NCBI GenBank assembly: GCA_964036045.1
Contig: OZ038387.1
Coordinates: 21,281,348 to 21,345,347, forward strand
Length of the DNA stretch: 64,000 nt
Source: Eutreptiella sp. 'Long Island Sound 2002'
Taxonomy: Eukaryota > Euglenozoa > Euglenophyceae > Eutreptiales > Eutreptiaceae
Reading direction: 5' to 3'
The position numbers and the translations under genes were made by a program. The notes beneath the pieces were generated by a model. The model was not told the DNA's origin and did not search any database. It saw nothing but the letters and a program-made list of their open reading frames with translations. Position 1 is the stretch's first letter. The number at the start of each line of letters is the position of its first letter. Below, in pieces: positions 21,163-29,089 of the stretch.

Positions 21163-24100
21163 CTAGTCAAACAAATCTTTTGCCGCACCCAACACTTTGA
21201 ATTTCTCGGTCGCCATTGGGTCGGTCCTGTTCTTGTCCGGATGCAGAAGTAGTGATAAAGAGCGGTATTGCCCCTTTACTGCGGTTGCATCTTGGGCACC
21301 CAAGAAGTGCAAGGCATGTGCCTTTCGCCGGCGAAGACTGGTGTTCTCATCTGTGATCCTTGTGGACCACTCGGTGATTTCTCTCTTCGTCAAAGCCAAA
21401 TGATCCACCGGGGTACCGGCCGCTCGAGGACGTGACCGGGGGGGTTCGCCTGATGGTGCCGTTGAATCTTGGTGTGGTCGAGGGCGTTTGCGACTACCCC
21501 GTTGCTCGCTGCCCGTTGCACGTTGTCTCTTGGAATGTGGCCCGTTGCTTTGTTGGGATGTCCTTTTTCTTGAGGAGTGGTTGTCCTCGGAGTTGGTTGA
21601 CTTTCCACGCCCTCCTTGGGGTGGATGTGGTTGCGAACGATATGGTGCTTGGCTTGGAGGTTGATGTCGTGCTGGCATAGTAGTTCTCCTGGACTTGGGA
21701 ACTTTTCTCGAAGGTTTTGCTGTTGGTGTTGGTGGACTTGGGCGCCCAGATTTTTGCCTTGTGTTTGGGGTAGGCTTTGTGTTGGCACCTCCTTTTGACC
21801 TTGATGTTTCGGAGCGTTGAGGTTGACAGGTTTGTGATGGATCTGGACTAGCCTGGTTGCTGCCTACCCTTGGGTGTGATGGCCCATGGTTGGTGCCTTG
21901 TGGAGGGCAGGTCCAACGGTGTTCGCTTGTGTGAGCATCCAAGTCGGCATCGGTGACGTCAGGTAGGGCCCCACACTCCGTCATTGCCCAAATGACGGGT
22001 TCATCATACATGGTCAAAGCATCCTCGTATGCGGCGTCTTGGAACGTATTCACTGCGGATCGCAACGTCGTGGAATCCACGGCAAACATCTGAAGGATGC
22101 TTGCACAATATGCCAAGAACCATCGTGGGAGCTGCCCCGTCAACGTTTTGGCAGCGCACCATTGCATGGCGAGCATCACCACGCGGAACCCACAAGTATC
22201 GGAATCAGGTTGGGTTCCGTAATGGTGCCAGACGAAAGACCAGCCAAGTTTTTTCAACATGACTCGAAATAGAGCCCCGAATTCCGACGAGGCGTCTTTG
22301 GAGTCGTGAATGACTAGCCTCTTGCAATCCACTTGGAGATTTGTGACCAACACATAGTGGACCCCTATTGTGGAATTTCGGGACGTTAGCAATAATGGTA
22401 ACGCGCATTTTTCTGTACAAATGAGGCTTAGTGTAGGAGAATGTCGCATGAGTTGGGCCAACTGCATGTCGATGATAACGGGTTTCACCGAGGTGGTTCC
22501 TGTGGGCAAGAGAACTTCAAGGAGGCACTGGACTGCCGCACTGGACAACCACGCACATTCTGCAAGATGGACATTGTGCTCGATGGAATCATTTCTCTCA
22601 TCGGGCCAAAATTCAATGCTGAAGTGGCAATTGCGTGCATCCAAATGGGGGTAGTCACCAATGGAGGACGGAGGCGGAGCCACATGCGATGTAGTCGGGT
22701 ACCGTTTGGGTGGACCCTCAATGTGGTCTTGCTTTCGAAGAATGCGCTCCCGGAAAACAGCCTTTGTACCACAAGTTGATAGTCCATGAGCCGCACACAA
22801 GGTCCGCAACTGAACAACGGACATTTGGCTCAAGACATCGGCACTAAAGACACGTGGCTTGTTGTTGCCATCTAACAACTGCACTCCAACGTTTGGTTGC
22901 TGAGATGTGCCATGAGGCCGTCCGCGCATACGTGGCTGCTCTGTTCCGTCCTCATTGAGGTCGTCAATGTCCAATGACAACTTGTCTCCTTGTAATTGTC
23001 TATCAATGTAAGACCACCATGGAAATGACACATACTGCAAGATGAGCAACATGTTCACTTTTAAAATGCGGGCATCCAAATTTTGGGGGAAATGAGATTT
23101 GGCGTGCCATGAGCGGCATACACACATGATCCCGGCAATGAGAGTGGATGTGAAGGTTCTACGTGGGTAAGGCGGAATGTGCTGAACGGGTTTGGGTGCC
23201 AAAACATTTGTTGCCACAAACCAATTCCACAGCTGCACGTAGTAGGGGTCCACAAGGAATGCCTCACGGCGATAGTTCAGGATATATAGACCTTGCAGGG
23301 ACCGTGCCCGTGACAATGCAACATACGCGTGTGCTGCGGCGAAGAAGGTTGCCATATCAATCCACACAATCTGGTACGAGCAGCCTTGCGATCCGTGAAC
23401 AGTACATGCATAGCCTGCGAGCATCGGAAATTGTAGTATTTTGACTTGCACGGATGGTCCGTACACGGGGATTATTTGTTGGAACCGACAAATAGGGTAC
23501 TCCCTAGTGCGACCAATGGGGCACACAACGATAACATCATTGGACCATCGCTTGATAACAACCATTGTTGAGTTCACCAAACGATTCTGAATACTAGCGT
23601 TGCGAATTAGCCGGGCTCGCATACCGGCGGCCACGAAAACCTGTTGTGGGAGCACGCGGCGATTGCGAGAATTGATGTAGTCGCACATGGCTTGATTGGT
23701 AGGAGCACCACCCATGTCCACATAGGTGGCATTGAAGGTCACAATATTAGATCCCAATTGTGCCATGAAGTGTTCGTTCCACCGATGCATAGCATTCCTG
23801 CGTCCCACTAGCATGGGAGCATCTTCGAGGTCTTGAAGCGAAACATCATTGTTTGGAGCGATGCGTTGCTGTAGGGTGAGATGATCATCATCTGTTTCCT
23901 CCCCAATGCGTACACGATTGAGCAGGTCAATGAATTGTCCATCGTCTTGGCGCATGACCTCCGTCAACACAAACGGCACAAAAAGGTTCCGGAAGAGGGC
24001 ACTATCGAAGATGTCGAGATCAACAGCGGGAAGCTGCAATGGGTCGCCAACAAGAAGCATTGTAATTCCTCCGAAAGGATTCCGCTTGTCCCGGCGCACC

Positions 24101-24537
24101 TTGTTTAGTATGTCATTCAACGTGTGGAGGAGCTTGTTCGACAAAAGCGAGAACTCATCCAGAATAATCATGTCAGCATTACGAATCATCCACCAAAGAA
24201 TTGTTCCCTCTTTGATTTGCCAATCAAGGTCCGATGACAATGAAAACAAGCTGTGGATGGTGCGGCCACCAACGTTGAGCGCTGCCACGCCACTAGCACT
24301 GCACACAAGTATTGAAAATCCACATGCGCGTAGCTTGGCAATCAATAAACGGACGACATGAGACTTCCCAGTTCCTGCAACTCCTGTGAGAATGGCACAC
24401 AACTGAGGTCGGCTACCCGCAGTGCTAGCCCGACAATGTGTCGATATATCTAGTACATCCTTCGGTTGTTGTTGTTGAAAGTGTGCCACAAAGATTTCAA
24501 AAACCATGCGTTGCCAATGATTTAGGGCATTCACCAA
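21163..24537 (-). CDS. Helitron PIF1-type helicase with SAP, Ulp1-like protease and C-terminal J domain
   Basis: This would supply the strand-unwinding half of a rolling-circle transposase. Numbering from 24537 (a TTG; the first ATG is 24507), motifs are: GVAGTGKSH Walker A (~51), DEFSLLS (~125), GDPLQLP (~162), VHGSQGCSYQIVWIDM (~378) and YVALSRARSLQGLYI (~408), as in PIF1/RecD-like helicases. Next comes a SAP DNA-binding domain (LSQMSVVQLRTLCAAHGL, ~566). Then comes a cysteine-protease region with the Ulp1/C48 order His (VHYVLV, ~722), Asp (IHDS), Gln and Cys (QPDSDTCGF, ~776). A basic Pro/Arg/Lys-rich stretch (~905-1060) precedes a J domain with HPDKNR (~1098) at the very end. The stop is TAG. 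The frame is open upstream only to 24555 and overlaps the end of the Rep ORF, so the two may form one RepHel protein through a -1 shift. Domain calls are strong; the combination is unusual. Confidence 0.9.
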   Translation of the reverse strand: MVNALNHWQRMVFEIFVAHFQQQQPKDVLDISTHCRASTAGSRPQLCAILTGVAGTGKSHVVRLLIAKLRACGFSILVCSASGVAALNVGGRTIHSLFSLSSDLDWQIKEGTILWWMIRNADMIILDEFSLLSNKLLHTLNDILNKVRRDKRNPFGGITMLLVGDPLQLPAVDLDIFDSALFRNLFVPFVLTEVMRQDDGQFIDLLNRVRIGEETDDDHLTLQQRIAPNNDVSLQDLEDAPMLVGRRNAMHRWNEHFMAQLGSNIVTFNATYVDMGGAPTNQAMCDYINSRNRRVLPQQVFVAAGMRARLIRNASIQNRLVNSTMVVIKRWSNDVIVVCPIGRTREYPICRFQQIIPVYGPSVQVKILQFPMLAGYACTVHGSQGCSYQIVWIDMATFFAAAHAYVALSRARSLQGLYILNYRREAFLVDPYYVQLWNWFVATNVLAPKPVQHIPPYPRRTFTSTLIAGIMCVCRSWHAKSHFPQNLDARILKVNMLLILQYVSFPWWSYIDRQLQGDKLSLDIDDLNEDGTEQPRMRGRPHGTSQQPNVGVQLLDGNNKPRVFSADVLSQMSVVQLRTLCAAHGLSTCGTKAVFRERILRKQDHIEGPPKRYPTTSHVAPPPSSIGDYPHLDARNCHFSIEFWPDERNDSIEHNVHLAECAWLSSAAVQCLLEVLLPTGTTSVKPVIIDMQLAQLMRHSPTLSLICTEKCALPLLLTSRNSTIGVHYVLVTNLQVDCKRLVIHDSKDASSEFGALFRVMLKKLGWSFVWHHYGTQPDSDTCGFRVVMLAMQWCAAKTLTGQLPRWFLAYCASILQMFAVDSTTLRSAVNTFQDAAYEDALTMYDEPVIWAMTECGALPDVTDADLDAHTSEHRWTCPPQGTNHGPSHPRVGSNQASPDPSQTCQPQRSETSRSKGGANTKPTPNTRQKSGRPSPPTPTAKPSRKVPKSRRTTMPARHQPPSQAPYRSQPHPPQGGRGKSTNSEDNHSSRKRTSQQSNGPHSKRQRATGSEQRGSRKRPRPHQDSTAPSGEPPRSRPRAAGTPVDHLALTKREITEWSTRITDENTSLRRRKAHALHFLGAQDATAVKGQYRSLSLLLHPDKNRTDPMATEKFKVLGAAKDLFD

Positions 24538-24539
24538 GG

Positions 24540-27500
24540 TTAGGCAGCTCCGGGGTCATCGGCATTCATAAACGCCTTCAACTCCTCAGCCAATTGGGGA
24601 TCCATTTCCGCCTCATCAGCAACCACTGGTTCATCCTCACCGGCCCGATGCTTGTCAAGCTCATCCAAATCGGACATATAATTGTTGAAGAAGGCTGCGT
24701 CGATTATGTCCTCAGCTCGAAGGACTTCTGCAAGAAGACGCAACCGCTCAACGGAGTAACCTCGAGCCTGGGCGTTGTTCAGTGTTTCCCGTGCCTCTTC
24801 CTCATATCCTCGGAATAGCCCACGAAGGATACACTCCTCCATGTAGGTTTTCGACACATTGTCCTTCGAAAAGAATCGCTGTTCGTGGTCTTCTTTCGTG
24901 AAGGGCTGGGAGAGGAGAATCTTTTGTAAGAAATACTTTTCGGCGTCCTCACCGTACGGAAGGTAGAAATTCCACCTTGGAATGGCAGTGCGCCGGCGCA
25001 ATCTCCACTTATTGCCCATGTTGTCTTTAATTTCTCGCTCCATGCGCTCTGGAGGGGACGGCCACCAGTATGGGCGCTCCTTGCCATTGTCAGGAGGATC
25101 GGCTTTATACCGATCACCGTCTACTGCGTCGTCGGAATCACTAGACAGAGATTCGTTTGCCATATCCTCTGCCGGATTGCTTGCCAAGGCGCTGGCGTCT
25201 GCGGGATTGCGCTGTGTACGACGGTAATATCGGTAGAAGTCAGGGTACTTCAGTTGCAAACCGTCCGGAAGCCCCAAATAGAAATTGTACCTATCTAGGT
25301 ACCAAACATCTGTAGACGCGTCATCCTCCGGTAGGTGTTTGCGGCGTTTCAAGCGCCCCAACTTAGGCCATGGATCCGTTGGAATCCATACAACCTCTCT
25401 ACTACCCCTACACTGATGAATGCCGAGCAGCATCATTCCATTCTCCATACGTCCCAAAGAACGTAGCTTCAGCAAGCGCTCAACGTCAGTGGCATTTGGT
25501 GACAGGTGCATTGGGACAGTCAATGATTTTGCAGCTTTGGTGAGATATTTCGCAAGGTACAACTCCCACCCCAAAGATGTGATCCGCTGCACATTGTTGT
25601 GGCATTGCAAACGTACTAGAAGACGACGATTGTGAGGTACCACACAAGCATCTTCTTGTTCCTGTCGGCGGTACAATAGGCGTACACCCTTAGTGTCCAA
25701 CTCCTCCATATGTTGGGGAACCGTAAACGGATACCCTGACTTGCACTCGGTAGATACGCGCCCTTGGCCAATGTTGAAACATTTGTCTGGGTAACACTGG
25801 TGCACCATATTGCACTCCTTGTATAAACTCCGTAGATATGAAGTGAATTCCGGATCATAGCCATCACTTTCGCGGGGCATTGTAGCGCAGATGACATCAT
25901 CCGGGATTGAATCTGGTTGGCACCAAACAACACCATGCAGGTGCACTCGGCCGCGCTCTTGATATTCAAAGCGGAACCAATAATCGCGAACCGTTCCAAA
26001 TGGACCTCTCTTGCCAATCGCTAAGAACTCACGCTTGAAGATCTCGACCCGCTTATGAAATGCAACGCATGCCTCCATATCGTACCCGTCTTGAATTGGC
26101 TTGGTGGGCCTTGTGCCCTCCGGATATTGTCCAGGCCACACCGCACCTGCGCGACATCCCTTTTGAACTGCAGCTTGCAAATCAGCCCAATTGTCATTCA
26201 TTGTCCAAGTAATGAATAGGTCTGCTTTTCCAAGCTCGCGGCTCATTGCAGTGAGGTCAAGATGCCGTGAGGCCCAATAGGATCGTGTCCCAACTAGCTT
26301 GGATGGGACATAAGTTCCATATCGATAGTATGGGTTGAGTTCCGCGGTACCTTGATCAACCCCTTCGCTTGCCAAATTCCGATTCATGGAATCAACACCA
26401 TCGTGGTATGAAGCACGGGCCTTCTTATGTTCGTGTGCGGGGCGTGCTGATGATTGGCTTGGTTGGCTTGGGGACTGTGTGGATGATTCGGCACCAGGAC
26501 AGGGAGTTGATTGGCTCGGCTGACTGGGTGATTGAGTGGATTGCGAAGAAGACTGTGCGTGATGTGATGAGTGTCGCTTTGGAGGGGGCTTGGGTCCTGC
26601 GGAGCTTTTAGCAGCACGCAGATGTTCCGCAGTGATATCCTCTGCGCGATCACCACGTTGCGCTTTGAAATTTTGCTGGTTCCAAATAAGTTGATTCTTC
26701 ATCTCTTTACTCACTTGGAAGAAGGACCACCATCGGTCACGGCGCCAGCGCTCATCAAATGCAAGATACCGGCTACGGTAATACGCCGCACATCCAATGC
26801 CACACCCAACCTTGTATCCACCAACTCCACCAGGATACAAATCCGGCCAAACGCACGGTTCCAATTTGGGATCGTTGAAATGCAAATACGTGTCGTTCGC
26901 CAATGATTGTGCTGCAGCGGTAACGGTCCCCCCTGCACGTTGAAATGGTGCTTGATGCATGAATCCCACTCTGTCTTGGTGAGGGGCGAAATCGGGAAGG
27001 ATGTTCCGCGGTGCATCACACTCCACTGCCCAAGCCACATACTCGTCTTGTAGATGGTACTCCAGGCGTTTCCCGTACTTATCCTCAAAAAAACGTTGTG
27101 TCAACGTCCCCATTGTAGAAGCTGCATTCTGTAGGTAGCGGTACAATGTTTCATAATGCGCCAAAAACCGGGAATAAAAGGGGTGAATTTTCTTTAGCAA
27201 CAGCAATGCTTGGTTCATTTGCCGCGTGTTTTGGGCACTATCCTTCGGCTTTTGATAATCGCGCAGCACATCTTCTTTCATGGTCATAAACCCATATAGT
27301 GCATTATAATGCTGGCTAGGCTTGCGGCCCACACCAACGGTCCCAATAGCATGGTGCCACTGTCGATGACGCAGATCCACGTGCTTAAGGGTATTTGAAT
27401 ACAAAGCACCCAACGCAATTTGCCGTTTTTGATATTCGGTGAGATTCGCAAGTTTGGTTGGCACCCTGTAATGTGTCGTGCCATCTAATTCGTACCCATA

Positions 27501-28460
27501 ATTTATAGGATCGTACTTGGCTCGATACTTGCTGCAAACGAGGCATGCATACATACGATGTGGCGAATGCCACACCGGCGTATCATACACTTTGAAGGCG
27601 CCAATACTGGTGGGATGCAACCGAGGCGGAACGCGAAAAGGTGGTCCTTTGTATTGTACATAGTTGGCAAACAAGTCATTTCGGAACTCAAAGATCGCAC
27701 TAGTAATCACATCTGTGGGTGGCACCCCAAAGAGGTTGGTGGTACGGACTGCACTATCATCTCGGGAAACAAGAAACTTGTGCGCACCAACCGGGCCCCA
27801 AAGGAGTTGACCACATCGATGGCAAAGGGCATCGAACAGTGGCGAGTACAAAACATCCAAACCATCAAGCCAATACTCTCGGACAGATTTCAAAGAAATG
27901 TGAGATGGCGGCTTGTGTTTCCGGCTGAAAAGCTCTTTCTTAGCGGCACCAACGACCCCCCGCGATCGAGGATGTGAAGCTTTGGCATGTTGCTTCTCCG
28001 GTGTATTGGCGTGTCCACCGACAATGCCCTTGTCGCGTTGCGACTCTGGCGTGTTCCTTGTACCTCCAGTAGAACCCTTGGCAGCTTGTGCCGCAGAGGT
28101 GTTCCTTGCACCCTTGGCAGCTTGTGCCGCAGAGGTGTTCCTTGTACCTCCAGTAGAACCCTTGGCAGCTTGTGCCGCAGAGGTGTTCCTTGCACCCTTG
28201 GCAGCTTGTGCTTGTGCGGTGTTCCTTGCACCCTTGGCGGCTTGCGCTTGTGCCGTGTTAAGACTTGCCATAGATGATGACTGCAGTCCACGCTTCGCTC
28301 GCTTGTTCAACCGCTTCATGAGAGTGTGCCGCATACTAGCATGGCGACGGCGAATGGTTGGTGGCGCAATTTGGGGGTGCTGCACAATGAAGTCCCCAAC
28401 ATCGAAGTCTACGTCGGCTTCCAAACATTGTTGCAACCCTTGTTCCCAGCGATTGGACAT
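24540..28460 (-). CDS. Helitron Rep: HUH/Y2 rolling-circle endonuclease
   Basis: The ATG at 28460 is the first ATG after the leader motif, giving 1306 residues; longer upstream starts would translate through the leader. The protein begins with an acidic N-terminus and Ala/Gln/Lys/Gly/Asn repeats (~68-140). Two Cys-x-x-Cys pairs (CHRC ~212, CLVC ~305) suggest zinc binding. The Helitron-like N-terminal domain follows, then a Ser/Gln/Pro-rich linker (~620-680). The catalytic core shows FITWTMND (~745), the HUH motif HLHGVVW (His 840, His 842) and YLAKYLTK with tyrosines ~968 and ~972, the two-tyrosine nicking motif of Helitrons. It would cut and rejoin single strands during rolling-circle transposition. 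The C-terminus is acidic. TAA at 24542-24540 precedes the helicase frame by two bases. Unlike the neighbouring LINE, the catalytic residues appear intact. Confidence 0.93.
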   Translation of the reverse strand: MSNRWEQGLQQCLEADVDFDVGDFIVQHPQIAPPTIRRRHASMRHTLMKRLNKRAKRGLQSSSMASLNTAQAQAAKGARNTAQAQAAKGARNTSAAQAAKGSTGGTRNTSAAQAAKGARNTSAAQAAKGSTGGTRNTPESQRDKGIVGGHANTPEKQHAKASHPRSRGVVGAAKKELFSRKHKPPSHISLKSVREYWLDGLDVLYSPLFDALCHRCGQLLWGPVGAHKFLVSRDDSAVRTTNLFGVPPTDVITSAIFEFRNDLFANYVQYKGPPFRVPPRLHPTSIGAFKVYDTPVWHSPHRMYACLVCSKYRAKYDPINYGYELDGTTHYRVPTKLANLTEYQKRQIALGALYSNTLKHVDLRHRQWHHAIGTVGVGRKPSQHYNALYGFMTMKEDVLRDYQKPKDSAQNTRQMNQALLLLKKIHPFYSRFLAHYETLYRYLQNAASTMGTLTQRFFEDKYGKRLEYHLQDEYVAWAVECDAPRNILPDFAPHQDRVGFMHQAPFQRAGGTVTAAAQSLANDTYLHFNDPKLEPCVWPDLYPGGVGGYKVGCGIGCAAYYRSRYLAFDERWRRDRWWSFFQVSKEMKNQLIWNQQNFKAQRGDRAEDITAEHLRAAKSSAGPKPPPKRHSSHHAQSSSQSTQSPSQPSQSTPCPGAESSTQSPSQPSQSSARPAHEHKKARASYHDGVDSMNRNLASEGVDQGTAELNPYYRYGTYVPSKLVGTRSYWASRHLDLTAMSRELGKADLFITWTMNDNWADLQAAVQKGCRAGAVWPGQYPEGTRPTKPIQDGYDMEACVAFHKRVEIFKREFLAIGKRGPFGTVRDYWFRFEYQERGRVHLHGVVWCQPDSIPDDVICATMPRESDGYDPEFTSYLRSLYKECNMVHQCYPDKCFNIGQGRVSTECKSGYPFTVPQHMEELDTKGVRLLYRRQEQEDACVVPHNRRLLVRLQCHNNVQRITSLGWELYLAKYLTKAAKSLTVPMHLSPNATDVERLLKLRSLGRMENGMMLLGIHQCRGSREVVWIPTDPWPKLGRLKRRKHLPEDDASTDVWYLDRYNFYLGLPDGLQLKYPDFYRYYRRTQRNPADASALASNPAEDMANESLSSDSDDAVDGDRYKADPPDNGKERPYWWPSPPERMEREIKDNMGNKWRLRRRTAIPRWNFYLPYGEDAEKYFLQKILLSQPFTKEDHEQRFFSKDNVSKTYMEECILRGLFRGYEEEARETLNNAQARGYSVERLRLLAEVLRAEDIIDAAFFNNYMSDLDELDKHRAGEDEPVVADEAEMDPQLAEELKAFMNADDPGAA
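28046..28256 (-). repeat. In-frame coding repeats in Rep N-terminus
   Basis: Tandem 33-48 bp units encode variants of AAQAAKGARNTS, some with a STGGTR insert. The units keep the frame. Expansion of these codons probably varies between copies. Confidence 0.85.
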
Positions 28461-28473
28461 GGAGAGTATGAAC

Positions 28474-28492
28474 GTAACTCGGTTAAGAGTAC
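28474..28492 (-). promoter_or_regulatory. Shared leader motif, Rep gene
   Basis: The same 19-base core as at 16482 and 17546, only 13 bases before the Rep ATG at 28460. The flanks differ slightly (ACGT before, GTTC after) from the other copies. Confidence 0.75.
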
Positions 28493-28660
28493 ACGTATAT
28501 TCCAAATCCAACCGCGAAGAACAGAGCACACAATGAAAGAAAAGGGTCCTGTAGCAGAAGAAGTAGAGGGAAATGCAAATGTATTGGTACAATGCACATC
28601 TCACAACGCAGCACCACAGTACCCATGTTCCATGTCCCATTTCCCACTATCCCATGCCAT

Positions 28661-28909
28661 GATGCCACAATCATGACCATGATGCCACAATCATGACCTA
28701 CATGGTGTCACACTCATTACCTATTATGCTCGCCATGGTCCCATGTCCCTTGTCCTAAAATCCCATGATCCATCAATCATTACCTACATGATGCCCATTA
28801 CCTATTATGCTCGCCATGGTCCCATGTCCCTTGTCCCAAAATCCCATGATCCACCAATCATTAGCTACATGATGCCACAATCATTACTTACTATGGTCCC
28901 CTGTCCCGG
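28661..28909. repeat. Short imperfect tandem repeats
   Basis: ATGATGCCACAATCATGACC repeats twice near 28660-28700. A phrase with CTATTATGCTCGCCATGG and CCATGTCCCTTGTCC repeats near 28720 and 28802. No gene seen. Confidence 0.8.
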
Positions 28910-29075
28910 CTTCTAAACATTATTGCAACCCTTGTTACCAGCAATTGGATTCGTCATGGAGGGTATGAACGTAACTCGATTAAGAGTACACGTATACTCC
29001 AAATCCAACCGCGTAGAACAGAGCACACAATGAAAGAGAAGGGTCCCGCAGCAGAAGAGGTAGAGGGAAAAAGTA
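28910..29075 (-). pseudogene. Duplicated 5' end of the Rep gene, frameshifted
   Basis: It matches 28420-28560, including the leader and the first ~50 coding bases. A two-base insertion after the ATG (28956) moves the copy into another frame, which stops within 15 codons. The similarity ends within the coding part. This is a truncated duplicate, not a second gene. Confidence 0.8.
28971..28989 (-). promoter_or_regulatory. Shared leader motif in the Rep 5' duplicate
   Basis: Core GTACTCTTAATCGAGTTAC, one base different from the Rep copy. It belongs to the frameshifted duplicate. Confidence 0.7.
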
Positions 29076-29089
29076 ACTAGGCTCTAGGA

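Larger units (their letters stand above)
13603..28560 (-). mobile_element. Putative giant composite Helitron-like element (borders unresolved)
   Basis: Rep, helicase/SAP/Ulp1/J, GRF protein and helicase-dioxygenase all lie on one strand. At least three ORFs share the same leader motif, and that shared motif is the main reason to treat them as one unit. I could not identify the Helitron TC 5' end, the CTRR 3' end or its hairpin, so the extent is a minimum. An 85-bp minisatellite and an orphan leader inside it suggest later rearrangement. The alternative is two elements side by side that share a promoter by common descent. Confidence 0.6.
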
